In this document: positions 26,018 to 35,604 of the stretch, piece after piece | How positions within the stretch are numbered: the stretch's first letter is position 1 | How the letters are laid out: each line of letters opens with the position of its first letter | Assembly (NCBI GenBank): GCA_910576325.1 | Contig: CAJTIM010000001.1 | Location: 284,569-348,568 of the forward strand | DNA length: 64,000 nucleotides | Direction: 5' to 3' | Source of the DNA: Clostridia bacterium | Lineage (GTDB): Bacteria; Bacillota; Clostridia; Lachnospirales; Lachnospiraceae | The notes under the pieces: model-generated | Database searches by the model: none | What the model was told of the DNA's origin: nothing | Seen by the model: only the letters and a program-made list of their open reading frames with translations | Program-made: the position numbers and the translations under genes

Positions 26018-27694
26018 TTAAAACCTGTGGTTCAGAATGGATTTTATCTGTGTTTCCGTAAGGTAATAATTTGTCAAGGGTAACTTTAACTTTCGGGACA
26101 GTTCATAAATAAAGTTTGTTGACTTTGTTGTATTAATATATTTATTTTCACCTTTTACCACTTTAAAGTCTCTTATAAATTCAAATATCTCCGAGGTTGA
26201 ATATTCGTTCTCCAGGATTTTAAACTGGAAAAGACGTTCTAACAGCACTGTCAGATAACAGATTAGAAAATGTCCTTTTATTGTTTCTTCTTTCTGCAAA
26301 AACACCGGCCGTGCGTCCAAATCGGATTTCATGATTTTGAATGATTCCTCAATTCTCCATAAGTTATGATATGTATTATAGATGTCGGAATCTTTCATTT
26401 CCGTTTCGGAGGTTACCAAAAGGTTGTATCCGGCAAATATCAAATCTTGGTCGATTGCTTCCCGGTTCATGGACACGGAAGCCTTTTTTCCGGATCTGTC
26501 CGTAAACTTTACATATTTTCCCGCTTCCCCATACTCGGTCCTTTTCGCCTGTGAAGCAGTCAAAGTCCTTGCTTTCTCAACCATGCGGTTTATCTCGTAT
26601 TTTTTCTTTGCTGCGAGGGAAGGGTTATAAGTCAGCAGGCGTTTTTCACGCAGCTTTATCACATGCTCCCTTCCTTCGTGCTCCACCTTGTAAGGGAAAG
26701 AATCAACACAGGACTTATAACGGTACAAAAGCGTCCCCTCCTTATTTCTCACATCCATGAAGCCTTCCTCTAACAATACCCAGGTCTTTTCCGTTTTGGG
26801 GAGACTTTTGACGGATTTGGAAAAAAGATATCCGTCGCCGTTCTTTTTAGAAGAAGCGATATTTTTCGCACAGTTCAATCCCTTGTCGGCCACATGGACG
26901 GTTTTTCCGGTAATGTTATGCTGGGCTTTTAATTGGTCAATCACATCCCTTAAGAGAGGTTTTTCGGATTCGTTTCCCGGATACATTTTCATGCCGATGG
27001 GGATCTGGTTGCTGTCCAGCAATAATCCAAGGCCGACGATTGGCTCTTTTTTGTTTTCCTTGCTGGGTCCCTTTTTGCGAAAGTCATCCTCCCTGTCGAT
27101 TTCGAAATAAAAGTTTGTGCAGTCAAAGTAAGTCTTGGAAGTATCCGGCTTGAAAAAGGCATTGGTCTGAACGGTAAATATTTCGATGAACTTTTCATAA
27201 TCGTTTCCAAGGAAGGCCAGGCCGTGTAGGAGCTGGTCGTAAGAAAAGTGAATGGAGCCGTAAAGGTTCGGAAGGACTTCATGAAAAGTTTTGTATTTGC
27301 TGCACGGATGTACGGCTCTGGCAAAAATCAAAGAAGATAAGAGTTCATAAAGATCAAAGGAAAAGTCGTTAGTAAGTTTAAAATAATCAACATATTTTTG
27401 GATATGCATTTTTTCAAGGAGTGCCTTGAGGGGAAAATAGCCAAGGAAAAGAAGCGGGGAGATTTGGGATATTTTAGGAACGCCGGCCTGAGCCTTTTCC
27501 ATGTTTAAAGAGTCTACTTCTTTTTGAAAATGTGCGATAGGGTCAGGGAGTCCTTTTTCGATCCAGGTTTCCACAGAGCCAAGAGATTTGAAACATTTGT
27601 GAGCGGTGCCATGCTTTTCATGGCTATAAAAGCTTTCATCAATGGAGAGATACGTACGTCCTTTGAGTTTAGTTTTCTTTAAGTAATATGCCAT
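26018..27694 (-). CDS. IS1634-family transposase
   Basis: A 558-residue DDE transposase of the IS1634 type, apparently intact. It has the family N-terminus with Y-L-S-I-D-E-S-F-Y-S, a core with T-Y-F-D-C-T-N-F-Y-F (first Asp), V-H-V-A-D-K-G-L-N (second Asp), and the Y-x-x-L-W-R-I-E-E-S-F-K motif carrying the Glu. Full length for the family, so the element could still be active. The ATG at 27694 follows CCCGGAGGATTTTATT on the minus strand. It faces away from the truncated sugar transporter. Confidence 0.92.
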   Translation of the reverse strand: MAYYLKKTKLKGRTYLSIDESFYSHEKHGTAHKCFKSLGSVETWIEKGLPDPIAHFQKEVDSLNMEKAQAGVPKISQISPLLFLGYFPLKALLEKMHIQKYVDYFKLTNDFSFDLYELLSSLIFARAVHPCSKYKTFHEVLPNLYGSIHFSYDQLLHGLAFLGNDYEKFIEIFTVQTNAFFKPDTSKTYFDCTNFYFEIDREDDFRKKGPSKENKKEPIVGLGLLLDSNQIPIGMKMYPGNESEKPLLRDVIDQLKAQHNITGKTVHVADKGLNCAKNIASSKKNGDGYLFSKSVKSLPKTEKTWVLLEEGFMDVRNKEGTLLYRYKSCVDSFPYKVEHEGREHVIKLREKRLLTYNPSLAAKKKYEINRMVEKARTLTASQAKRTEYGEAGKYVKFTDRSGKKASVSMNREAIDQDLIFAGYNLLVTSETEMKDSDIYNTYHNLWRIEESFKIMKSDLDARPVFLQKEETIKGHFLICYLTVLLERLFQFKILENEYSTSEIFEFIRDFKVVKGENKYINTTKSTNFIYELSRKLKLPLTNYYLTETQIKSILNHRF

Positions 27695-27864
27695 AATAAA
27701 ATCCTCCGGGATAATAACGCCACTAACGCCATTATTATATCAAAGAAAAAATAAATTTGCAAGAGTATTGGGAAATAAAAAAAGCCTTATTTCAAGGCGT
27801 TGAAAGAGGATAGGACATACGATTTGCTTCGAAAGAATATGGTGTTAACTTCTAAAGACGGGAG

Positions 27865-28293
27865 TTGGAAGCCTTTGGTTCTTTGATCTTACCCTATATT
27901 GCACTGCAGGTGCCCTTTGCAACTTTGATTTTGGTAGGAGGTTTGCGCTCTGTTCCGGTTGCATTGGAGGAGGCGGCAATTATAGACGGATGCAGTCTGT
28001 TTCAGGTTATGTTTCAGGTAGTGCTTCCAACCATTAAACCCGTATTTATGACAGCATTGATTATCAATTTCCTCACTATCTGGAATGAATTTCCAATCGC
28101 GAATATCCTTCTGTCAGATCAGTCAAATTATACGGTTCCGATGGCAACGCTGATGTTTAAGGTTAATTATGCAACGGATTACGGTGCAATGCTGCGTGCG
28201 GCCACATTGTTGATGATTCCGCAAATGATATTTTATCTTATATTCCAAAAAAATATTGTTGAGGGAATGGCAACGGCCGGTATTAAGGGATGA
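27865..28293 (+). pseudogene. 5'-truncated ABC sugar-transport permease (MalG type)
   Basis: About 142 residues matching the C-terminal half of a carbohydrate ABC inner-membrane permease. The EAA loop that contacts the ATPase is present (V-P-V-A-L-E-E-A-A-I-I-D-G-C), with flanking membrane spans. A full protein would be about 275-280 residues. An in-frame stop (TAA 27853) lies just before the TTG at 27865 and there is no ribosome site, so the remaining piece is probably not made. The break lies about 130 bases from the end of the IS element; the missing half, the second permease and the binding protein are all absent, so a deletion is likely. Confidence 0.85.
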
Positions 28294-28302
28294 GGTGAGA
28301 AT

Positions 28303-29433
28303 ATGGCAAATATTGAATTTCGGAATGTAACAAAAGTGTATGAGCCTATGAACAAAAAGACGAAGAGATTTAAGGCGGTAGATAATTTTAATTTGGAAAT
28401 ACAGGAGGGTGAATTTATTATCTTTGTAGGACCTTCCGGCTGCGGGAAATCCACTACATTGCGGATGATTGCAGGATTGGAGGAGATAACGGATGGTGAA
28501 ATCTCTATTGACGGAACCATAGTCAATAAGGTGCATCCAAAGGACCGGAATATTGCTATGGTTTTTCAGAATTATGCGCTGTATCCTCATATGACGGTTT
28601 TTGAAAATATGGCATTCAGTCTCAAACTGAAACATGTTCCGAAAGAGGAAATACGAAAAAAAGTGAATGAGGCGGCAACAATTCTGGGAATTACCGCATT
28701 GTTAGATCGAAAGCCCAAGGCTCTTTCAGGAGGACAGAGGCAACGGGTTGCTCTGGGACGGGCCATTGTCCGTAATCCTGCCGTATTTCTGATGGATGAG
28801 CCCCTGTCCAATTTAGATGCAAAGCTGAGGGTTCAGATGCGTACGGAAATTACCAATCTTCATAAACGTCTGAATGCGACGGTTATTTATGTGACACATG
28901 ATCAGGTGGAAGCGATGACTATGGGGACCCGCATTGTTGTTATGGAGGGTGGAGTGATTCAACAAATTGCATCCCCCAATGAGCTTTATCGTCAGCCAAG
29001 CAATATGTTTGTGGCCGGATTTATCGGTTCTCCGGCTATGAATTTTTTCAACGGCAGGGCAATAAAGGATAAAGACGGCATTAAGGTTTCCATTTCCGGA
29101 TTTAAGCTTTTACTGCCGGCAGAAAAGGCAAAGGCTGTTGAAGATGGAGGCTATCTGGAACAGGAGGTGATTGTTGGTGTCCGTCCGGAACATATCCGTT
29201 ATGCGGCCGATATACCGGAAATAAATGCCCGTTATCAAAGAATTGAAGTCAAAGCCGGGATTGTGGAAAATTTAGGATCGGAAGAACTGATTTATTTTTG
29301 GATTGAGGACAAGCAGTATTGTGCGAAATCTTCCGATACGGATTTAAAAAGCGGAGATGCGGTTAGTCTGGCCATAGATCTGGAAAAAATCCATGTATTT
29401 GATCCGAAGAGCAAACTAACAATCAGCAACTAA
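28303..29433 (+). CDS. ABC transporter ATPase, MsmX/UgpC type
   Basis: A 376-residue sugar-transport ATPase. Walker A GPSGCGKST (43-51), signature LSGGQ, Walker B FLMDEPLSNLDA, H-loop VTHDQVEAM, and a C-terminal regulatory/TOBE domain from about 240 with GVRPEHI. It lies nine bases after the truncated permease. In Gram-positives one MsmX-type ATPase can energise several sugar importers, so the gene may still be useful despite loss of its own permeases. The ribosome site is GGATGAGGTGAGAAT. Confidence 0.92.
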   Translation: MANIEFRNVTKVYEPMNKKTKRFKAVDNFNLEIQEGEFIIFVGPSGCGKSTTLRMIAGLEEITDGEISIDGTIVNKVHPKDRNIAMVFQNYALYPHMTVFENMAFSLKLKHVPKEEIRKKVNEAATILGITALLDRKPKALSGGQRQRVALGRAIVRNPAVFLMDEPLSNLDAKLRVQMRTEITNLHKRLNATVIYVTHDQVEAMTMGTRIVVMEGGVIQQIASPNELYRQPSNMFVAGFIGSPAMNFFNGRAIKDKDGIKVSISGFKLLLPAEKAKAVEDGGYLEQEVIVGVRPEHIRYAADIPEINARYQRIEVKAGIVENLGSEELIYFWIEDKQYCAKSSDTDLKSGDAVSLAIDLEKIHVFDPKSKLTISN

Positions 29434-29492
29434 AATATAAAAATAGAATTTGCTGTGACTAATAAGGAATAAAAGAGAAAGGATGTAATGAA

Positions 29493-29939
29493 ATGAAAAA
29501 ATCAACATTTATCAGAGAAGAAATGCTGGAACCATATGTATGCAATGACGCATACTCTTCCATTATGATGATGGGAGAAGAATTGGTAGGGGAGCCTGCT
29601 ATCAATATGAATTGCGGAACACTGCAGCCCCATACCAGATTAGGAGGCGGCAGCCATGAGAAGGCGGAAATTTATTATGTGGTCAGCTGTCAGGAGGGCG
29701 CGGAGGTAATTACCGGAACAGGAAAGGAGGATGACGAGGAAATTCATTATAAAGTCAAGGCCGGAGATATTATTTTTATACCAGGCGGAGTGTTTCACTG
29801 GATCGACAACAGAAGCTGCGACGAGGTATTTAAAATCATGACTCTTTGGCCGAACCAAGAGATGAATGACATGTATTTTGTCCGGCGGGAAGCATGGGGA
29901 ACTTCATTCCGTTATAAAAAGGATTATACGGAATTATAA
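29493..29939 (+). CDS. Cupin-domain protein
   Basis: A 148-residue single-domain cupin. The first cupin motif is seen as H-T-R-L-G-G-G-S-H-E-K-A-E-I-Y-Y-V-V and the second as G-D-I-I-F-I-P-G-G-V-F-H-W, giving the usual metal-binding His/Glu set. Such proteins are often sugar isomerases, epimerases or sensors. Its place between a sugar ABC ATPase and an archaeal-type triose-phosphate isomerase suggests a role in catabolising the sugar that the broken transporter carried. Ribosome site GAGAAAGGATG. Confidence 0.8.
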   Translation: MKKSTFIREEMLEPYVCNDAYSSIMMMGEELVGEPAINMNCGTLQPHTRLGGGSHEKAEIYYVVSCQEGAEVITGTGKEDDEEIHYKVKAGDIIFIPGGVFHWIDNRSCDEVFKIMTLWPNQEMNDMYFVRREAWGTSFRYKKDYTEL

Positions 29940-29974
29940 TATCACGGACTTATCATGTATAAAGGGGTGGCAGT

Positions 29975-30871
29975 ATGGTAAATGTGCTAATTCTGATGCT
30001 GATCCTGTTAAATGCTCTTCAGGGACTTTTCTGCCGCATGTTTTCCATACACTATCCGGGGAAAAGAAGAAATGTTTCTCTTGTGTATTCTGCATTTACA
30101 GGTGCTGCGACAGCGATGATTATATTTGCTTCCAATGGGTTTTCCTACAGACCCTCCAAAATTACGGTATTGTTAGGAATAGCAGGGGCCTTTTTTCTGT
30201 TTGGTACATATTCGGCACTGATATATGCAACAGCCGGCGGCTCTTATTCCTTTTTCAATATTTGTGGCTGTTTTGGAGGTACGCTTATTCCTCTGTTTGT
30301 TACCATATTTGTCTATGGGGAAAGCTTTCGAACGGTACAGGCGGCCGGTTTTCTGATAACTTTGATTTCAATGGTGTTTTTTAATTTGAATGAGTTCCAA
30401 AAAGAAGCCGGTTCAGGGAGCAAAAAGCGATCCGGTAGATATTTGTTTTACTGTGCTTTTGGGGCGGCTGCTGTGGGAATCTATAATCAGCTTATCAGTA
30501 CACAGCAGATTTTGCTGAAATATCAGGAACATTCGGAAATGATTGTGACAATATATTTATCTATGGCAGTACTTTGTATGTGCGGTCTTTTTGCGGGGAA
30601 CGGAGCGGAAGCGCCCAAAACGCTTGTACTGAACAAGAAATCCGTGTTGTTTTTGGTGCTTTGCAGCTCTATTCTTCCCATTTATATGAGCGGTGTATTG
30701 ATTTTGTTTCGATATGTCAGTGCCGCCATGTTCTATATGATAGGAAATGGAGGCACGCTGATACTTTCGGCCGTATTTTCGGGAATTTTCTTTAAAGAAC
30801 ATTTTACGCGGTCAAAGGTGTTTGGAGTACTGGCGGCTGTTTTAGGCGCCGTATTGCTGAGCATTCCATAA
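29975..30871 (+). CDS. DMT-superfamily (EamA-like) membrane transporter
   Basis: A 298-residue, very hydrophobic protein with about ten membrane segments in two halves, typical of drug/metabolite transporters. The final F-F-K-E-H-F-T-R-S-K then G-V-L-A-A-V-L-G-A-V-L-L-S matches the EamA end. The substrate is unknown; in this setting it may export or import a sugar or a phosphorylated product. The ATG at 29975 follows AAAGGGGTGGCAGT. Codon use is more AT-rich than the flanking housekeeping genes, as for the whole 27.9-31.6 kb block. Confidence 0.8.
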   Translation: MVNVLILMLILLNALQGLFCRMFSIHYPGKRRNVSLVYSAFTGAATAMIIFASNGFSYRPSKITVLLGIAGAFFLFGTYSALIYATAGGSYSFFNICGCFGGTLIPLFVTIFVYGESFRTVQAAGFLITLISMVFFNLNEFQKEAGSGSKKRSGRYLFYCAFGAAAVGIYNQLISTQQILLKYQEHSEMIVTIYLSMAVLCMCGLFAGNGAEAPKTLVLNKKSVLFLVLCSSILPIYMSGVLILFRYVSAAMFYMIGNGGTLILSAVFSGIFFKEHFTRSKVFGVLAAVLGAVLLSIP

Positions 30872-30929
30872 TATTTTTGATAAAGCAGATTAAATTTACA
30901 ATGTTTTCTATAAAAAGTAGGAGAAAGGT

Positions 30930-31631
30930 ATGAATTCAAATTGTTCTATAAAGGCTCCGTTTTTTGAAATAGGCCCCAAATCCTATCTCTACGGGGATGA
31001 CATACTGGCTTTGGCAAAAGCAGCGGATAAGGCTTCGGAAAGATACCAGGTAGACATTATTTTTACAACACCCTTTGTGGACATTTCACGTGTGAAGGCG
31101 GCAACACGAAATATCCATGTGTTTGCGCCTCATATGGATTGTCTGAGGCCGGGAAGAGGATTGGCAGATATATTACCGGAATCTCTTATGGCGGTTGGAG
31201 CAGAGGGCGTAATGTTAAATCATACGGAAAAACAAATTTCTGTTCATATTTTAAAGGAAACGATACGACGTGCGGAGGAACTGGGAATGTCTACCATTGT
31301 TTGTGCGGATTCTATTGCGGAGGCATCCTTGATTGCACGGATGAATCCGGATATCATTGTTGCGGAACCTTCGGAGCTGATTGGCACAGATACTACCAGC
31401 GGACCGGAATATGCTCAGGCAGCGATACGGGCCGTAAAGGATGTGAATCCAAATATTTTGGTGCTTCTTGCGGCAGGAATCTCCAATGGACAGGATGTAT
31501 ATAATACAATTTTTTCCGGTGCTGATGCGACCGGATCTTCTTCCGGTATAGCAAAGGCGGCAAACAGAGAGGCTATGGTGGACGAGATGGTATCAGCGGT
31601 ACGTCGTGCCTGGGATGCCCGCAGCAATTAA
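30930..31631 (+). CDS. Archaeal-type triose-phosphate isomerase-like protein
   Basis: A 233-residue protein of the short TIM family, distinct from the ordinary 249-residue TpiA also in this window. It keeps the catalytic set in archaeal-style motifs: G-P-K-S-Y (K17), L-N-H-T-E (H98), A-E-P-S-E-L-I-G-T (E146), plus phosphate loops A-A-G-I-S-N-G and G-S-S-S-G. Members in sugar operons isomerise triose- or tetrose-phosphates, for example in erythritol-type pathways. Its operon with a cupin and sugar ATPase supports a special sugar-phosphate isomerase rather than a glycolytic role, which is inference. The start at 30930 has AGTAGGAGAAAGGT upstream. Confidence 0.82.
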   Translation: MNSNCSIKAPFFEIGPKSYLYGDDILALAKAADKASERYQVDIIFTTPFVDISRVKAATRNIHVFAPHMDCLRPGRGLADILPESLMAVGAEGVMLNHTEKQISVHILKETIRRAEELGMSTIVCADSIAEASLIARMNPDIIVAEPSELIGTDTTSGPEYAQAAIRAVKDVNPNILVLLAAGISNGQDVYNTIFSGADATGSSSGIAKAANREAMVDEMVSAVRRAWDARSN

Positions 31632-31776
31632 AAGATTTTTATTCCGATTACTGTTAGTGAGTTAATCATATTATGACGGAAAGCTGTTTTTCATGATAAA
31701 ATTTTTTCAGAAATCTCGGGAAACCGTGTACAGGAGCGGGATTATCAAAAAGTAAGCATAAAATTTCAATTAGGTC

Positions 31777-31805
31777 TTGAAATTTTTAAAGGGATTCGGT
31801 ACAAT
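31777..31805 (+). promoter_or_regulatory. promoter of gap-pgk-tpiA
   Basis: TTGAAA (31777-31782), 17-base spacer, TACAAT (31800-31805). A leader of about 75 bases follows, containing an imperfect GCGGGC/GTCCGC hairpin. Confidence 0.7.
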
Positions 31806-31888
31806 TAATACCAGATTGCGGGCTTTTCCCAAAAAGAGGGTCCGCAGGAAAAAAATAAATAAAATTTATTTTTAGGAGGAATTGAAAA

Positions 31889-32902
31889 ATGGCAGTAAAA
31901 GTAGCAATCAACGGTTTCGGACGTATCGGAAGACTTGCATTCAGACAGATGTTTGGTGCAGAAGGCTACGAAGTAGTTGCAATCAACGATTTAACAAGCC
32001 CCAAGATGCTTGCACACTTATTAAAATATGATTCTTCTCAGGGTAAGTACGCTCTGGCAGACAGCGTATCTGCAACAGAAGATTCTATCGTAGTTGACGG
32101 AAAAGAGATTAAGATCTATGCAAAGGCTAACGCAGCAGAGCTTCCCTGGGGAGACCTGGATGTTGACGTAGTTCTGGAGTGTACAGGCTTCTACACCTCC
32201 AAGGACAAGGCATCCGCACACATCACCGCAGGCGCTAAGAAGGTTGTTATCTCCGCTCCGGCCGGAAATGACCTGCCTACCATCGTTTACAATGTAAACC
32301 ATGAGACATTGAAGAAAGAGGATACTGTAATTTCCGCAGCTTCCTGTACAACAAACTGCCTGGCTCCTATGGCAAAGGCTCTGAATGACCTGGCTCCCAT
32401 CGAGTCCGGAATTATGTGCACCATCCATGCTTACACAGGCGATCAGATGCCTCTGGACGGACCGCAGAGAAAGGGCGACCTTAGAAGAAGCCGTGCGGCA
32501 GCTATCAACATCGTTCCCAACAGCACAGGCGCAGCTAAGGCAATCGGTCTGGTTATTCCGGAACTGAACGGCAAGCTCATCGGCGCTGCACAGCGTGTAC
32601 CGACCCCCACAGGTTCCACCACTCTGTTGTTTGCAGTTGTAAACAAGAGCGTAACCAAGGAAGAGATCAACGCAGCTATGAAGGCAGCAACCACCGAGTC
32701 CTACGGCTACACCGAGGATGAGATCGTATCCAGCGATATCGTTGGCATGAGATTCGGTTCTCTGTTCGATGCAACTCAGACTATGGTTTCTCCGCTTCCC
32801 GATGGAAAGACCCAGGTAGAGGTTGTTTCCTGGTATGACAATGAGAACTCCTACGTTTCTCAGATGGTTCGTACAATTAAGTACTTCGCTGAGTTAGCAT
32901 AA
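31889..32902 (+). CDS. gap: Glyceraldehyde-3-phosphate dehydrogenase
   Basis: A 337-residue GAPDH. N-terminal NAD-binding GFGRIGR, D34 in I-N-D-L (NAD rather than NADP preference), catalytic C153 in S-C-T-T-N-C, and the W-Y-D-N-E near the C-terminus. It catalyses the NAD-linked oxidation of glyceraldehyde 3-phosphate in glycolysis. First gene of a gap-pgk-tpiA cluster. Codon use is strongly biased, as expected for a highly expressed gene. AGGAGG lies 11 bases upstream. A strong terminator separates it from pgk, so the downstream genes probably also have their own control. Confidence 0.97.
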   Translation: MAVKVAINGFGRIGRLAFRQMFGAEGYEVVAINDLTSPKMLAHLLKYDSSQGKYALADSVSATEDSIVVDGKEIKIYAKANAAELPWGDLDVDVVLECTGFYTSKDKASAHITAGAKKVVISAPAGNDLPTIVYNVNHETLKKEDTVISAASCTTNCLAPMAKALNDLAPIESGIMCTIHAYTGDQMPLDGPQRKGDLRRSRAAAINIVPNSTGAAKAIGLVIPELNGKLIGAAQRVPTPTGSTTLLFAVVNKSVTKEEINAAMKAATTESYGYTEDEIVSSDIVGMRFGSLFDATQTMVSPLPDGKTQVEVVSWYDNENSYVSQMVRTIKYFAELA

Positions 32903-32992
32903 TCAGGCGGTTTGGCAGATTAGAGCAGACGGAAGATGTACGGGAATTAAGATTACTGTTCACATTGTGGCCAGTAACGAATTAAGACCTTT

Positions 32993-33024
32993 AAGGGTCC
33001 GGTCTTTGGACCGGACCCTTTTTT
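32993..33024 (+). terminator. rho-independent terminator of gap
   Basis: Perfect 12-bp arms AAGGGTCCGGTC (32993-33004) and GACCGGACCCTT (33009-33020), TTTG loop, T-run. Confidence 0.92.
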
Positions 33025-33137
33025 CCAACATACAAAAAGCGCAGAAGGAACGCATCTGCGGATGCGGTACGGCGCCCGTATGATGGGTAGAGAAGTACCT
33101 TCTTTACCAACCATAAAGAAAGCAGGAGGCAGATAAC

Positions 33138-34361
33138 ATGGGATTAAATAAAAAATCAGTAAACGATATCAACGTAAAGGGAAAACGTGTCCTGGTAAGA
33201 TGTGATTTCAACGTACCCTTAAAGGACGGCAAAATCACAGACGAGACACGTATCAAAGCAGCCCTTCCCACCATTCAGAAATTAATCGACGACGGCGGAA
33301 AGGTGATTCTCTGCTCCCACCTGGGAAAAGTAAAGAACGGACCCAACGAGGGCGAGTCCTTAGCGCCCGTTGCGGAGCGTCTGGCTGAGAAGCTCGGCAA
33401 GCCGGTAAACTTTGTATCCGATTACAACGTAACAGGCGAGGCCGCAACAGCAGCCGTAGCAGCTATGAACGAGGGCGATGTAGTACTCCTTCAGAATACA
33501 CGTTTCCGCGGCAAAGAGGAAACCAAGAACGGTGAGGACTTCTCCAAAGAGCTTGCCGATCTCTGCGATGTATACGTATGCGACGCATTCGGTTCCTCCC
33601 ACCGGGCACATGCTTCCGTAGCAGGCGTAACCGACGTAGTCCGCGCAAAGGGCGGCGAGTGTGCCGTTGGCTACCTGATGCAGAAGGAGATTGATTTCCT
33701 TGGAAATGCGGTGGAGAACCCCGTAAGACCTTTCGTAGCCATCTTAGGCGGCGCAAAAGTTGCAGACAAGCTGAACGTAATCGCAAATCTGCTGGAGAAG
33801 TGCGATACCCTGATCATCGGCGGCGGTATGGCTTACACCTTCTTAAAGGCACAGGGCTGCGAGATCGGAACCTCTCTTGTGGATGATGAAAAGCTTGACT
33901 ACTGCAAGGAAATGATTGCAAAGGCCGAGAAGCTTGGCAAGAAGCTGCTGCTTCCGGTTGACACTACCATTGCCGCTGAGTTCCCGAACCCCATTGACGC
34001 AGAGATCGAGGTTTCCGTAGTGGATTCCAATGCAATCCCGGCAGACAAGATGGGTCTCGATATCGGAACCAAAACCGCAGAGCTGTACGCAGAGGCAGTA
34101 AAGTCCGCTAAGACCGTTGTATGGAACGGACCTATGGGCGTATTTGAGAATCCCATTCTGGCAAAGGGAACCATCGCCGTAGCAAAATCCCTGGCTGAGA
34201 CAGACGCAACCACCATCATCGGCGGCGGCGATTCCGCAGCAGCCGTTAATCAGCTGGGCTTTGCGGATAAGATGAGCCACATTTCCACAGGCGGCGGCGC
34301 CTCTCTGGAATTTTTGGAAGGCAAAGAGCTTCCGGGTGTAGCGGCAGCAGACGATATGTGA
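33138..34361 (+). CDS. pgk: Phosphoglycerate kinase
   Basis: A 407-residue enzyme with the usual two lobes. N-terminal substrate-binding R-C-D-F-N-V-P and S-H-L-G-K, hinge region near residue 190, and C-terminal nucleotide-binding loop (G-G-G-D-S-A-A-A) with W-N-G-P-M-G-V-F-E. It makes ATP from 1,3-bisphosphoglycerate in glycolysis. Second gene of the cluster; AGGAGG is 11 bases before ATG 33138. It is followed by 209 bases with several inverted and direct repeats before tpiA. Confidence 0.97.
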   Translation: MGLNKKSVNDINVKGKRVLVRCDFNVPLKDGKITDETRIKAALPTIQKLIDDGGKVILCSHLGKVKNGPNEGESLAPVAERLAEKLGKPVNFVSDYNVTGEAATAAVAAMNEGDVVLLQNTRFRGKEETKNGEDFSKELADLCDVYVCDAFGSSHRAHASVAGVTDVVRAKGGECAVGYLMQKEIDFLGNAVENPVRPFVAILGGAKVADKLNVIANLLEKCDTLIIGGGMAYTFLKAQGCEIGTSLVDDEKLDYCKEMIAKAEKLGKKLLLPVDTTIAAEFPNPIDAEIEVSVVDSNAIPADKMGLDIGTKTAELYAEAVKSAKTVVWNGPMGVFENPILAKGTIAVAKSLAETDATTIIGGGDSAAAVNQLGFADKMSHISTGGGASLEFLEGKELPGVAAADDM

Positions 34362-34369
34362 TAGCTATG

Positions 34370-34540
34370 AGCAGTGCCGGGGCAGGCAGTGACAAATTGA
34401 CTGCTGGCAGGCAGATTTGTCAATGACTGTCCCGATAGGGCGACAGCCCGACAATGAGGAAAATCTTTGATTTTCCGAGTTGGGCACTGCGGGGAACAGG
34501 CGATAGCCCAAATTGGGCACTGCAAAGTGAATGATATGGA
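34370..34540 (+). repeat. structured pgk-tpiA intergenic region
   Basis: Contains TGACAAAT/ATTTGTCA and GGAAAATC-TTT-GATTTTCC (perfect stems), and two copies of TTGGGCACTGC (about 34482 and 34515). No gene is seen. The stems could tune mRNA stability between pgk and tpiA. Confidence 0.55.
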
Positions 34541-34570
34541 ATAAGAATTGACAAAAAGGAGAATAGAACA

Positions 34571-35320
34571 ATGGCAAGAAAGAAAATCATCGCCGGCAAC
34601 TGGAAGATGAACATGACCCCCAGCGAGGCAGTAGAACTGGTGAATACCTTAAAGCCCCTGGTAGCAAACGACGAAGTGGACGTTGTATTCTGCGTACCGG
34701 CAATTGACATTATCCCGGTTTTGGAAGCAGCAAAGGGTTCCAACATCCAGGTAGGCGCCGAGAATATGTACTTTGAGGAGAAGGGCGCTTATACAGGCGA
34801 GATTTCTCCGGCAATGCTCACAGACGTAGGCGTAAAATATGTTATCCTTGGACATTCCGAGAGAAGAGAGTACTTCGGCGAGACCAACGAGGATATCAAC
34901 AAGAAGATGCACAAGGCATTTGAGCACGGCATCACTCCCATTATGTGCTGCGGCGAATCTCTGACACAGAGAGAGCAGGGCGTAACGATGGATTTCATCC
35001 GTCAGCAGGTAAAAGTAGGCTTCCTGGGAATCACCGCAGAGCAGGCTAAGACAGCCGTGATTGCATACGAGCCGATCTGGGCTATCGGAACCGGCAAGAC
35101 CGCAACCACCGAGCAGGCACAGGAAGTATGCGCCGATATCCGTAAGTGCATCGCTGAGATTTACGACGAGGCAACCGCAGAGGCTATCCGCATCCAGTAC
35201 GGCGGTTCCGTCAATGCCAACACCGCAGCAGATCTGTTTGCACAGGCAGACATCGACGGCGGTCTGGTAGGCGGCGCGGCTCTGAAACCGGATTTTGGCA
35301 AGATTGTAAACTATAAGTAA
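34571..35320 (+). CDS. tpiA: Triose-phosphate isomerase
   Basis: A 249-residue bacterial-type enzyme with all catalytic residues: K12 in G-N-W-K-M, the histidine in I-L-G-H-S-E-R, the glutamate in [11 protein letters not shown], and the phosphate loop G-G-S-V-N and G-G-A. It interconverts dihydroxyacetone phosphate and glyceraldehyde 3-phosphate. Last gene of the gap-pgk-tpiA cluster, with AAAAAGGAG upstream. A second, archaeal-type TIM homologue lies 3 kb upstream in a separate sugar operon. Confidence 0.97.
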   Translation: MARKKIIAGNWKMNMTPSEAVELVNTLKPLVANDEVDVVFCVPAIDIIPVLEAAKGSNIQVGAENMYFEEKGAYTGEISPAMLTDVGVKYVILGHSERREYFGETNEDINKKMHKAFEHGITPIMCCGESLTQREQGVTMDFIRQQVKVGFLGITAEQAKTAVIAYEPIWAIGTGKTATTEQAQEVCADIRKCIAEIYDEATAEAIRIQYGGSVNANTAADLFAQADIDGGLVGGAALKPDFGKIVNYK

Positions 35321-35356
35321 GCGATAAGCAAACAGAATATTAAATATGGATTTAAA

Positions 35357-35390
35357 GGGGCTGTCTTATTTTGCGGCAGCCCCTGTTATC
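35357..35390 (+). terminator. terminator of tpiA
   Basis: GGGGCTG (35357-35363) and CAGCCCC (35377-35383) form the stem, followed by TGTTATC. A second hairpin, CTCCACT-GTTC-AGTGGAG (35494-35511) with TATTTTTGT after it, stands before the next gene. Confidence 0.7.
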
Positions 35391-35604
35391 TGATTCTTAA
35401 GAAAACATTATTCCAGGCCGCAGAATGAACAGGAACTAAAAACGGTCTAAAATATCCTTATTTGCAGAAAAAGGTGTAAATACAAAATTTGTGCTCCACT
35501 GTTCAGTGGAGTATTTTTGTATACAGAAAGCACAACATAGATAGCCTCATTTGCCCATATCAGGAACAGGCAGGGAAAGCAGGCTATCAGGAAAGAGTGA
35601 AAAT

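Larger units (their letters stand above)
25948..27733 (-). mobile_element. IS1634-type insertion sequence
   Basis: About 1.79 kb bounded by inverted ends AATGGCGTTAGT (25948-25959) and ACTAACGCCATT (27722-27733), carrying one transposase on the minus strand. A second GGCGTTA-like motif lies just inside the right end. I could not find a clear target-site duplication, which fits with a deletion at the right flank: the sequence after the element is the middle of a permease gene. Confidence 0.8.

Noticed and set aside
32960..32990. CAGTAACGAATTAAG string after gap, similar to one at about 44297
   Set aside because: Two near-matches of 15 bases are too few to call a repeat family from this window; noted only.
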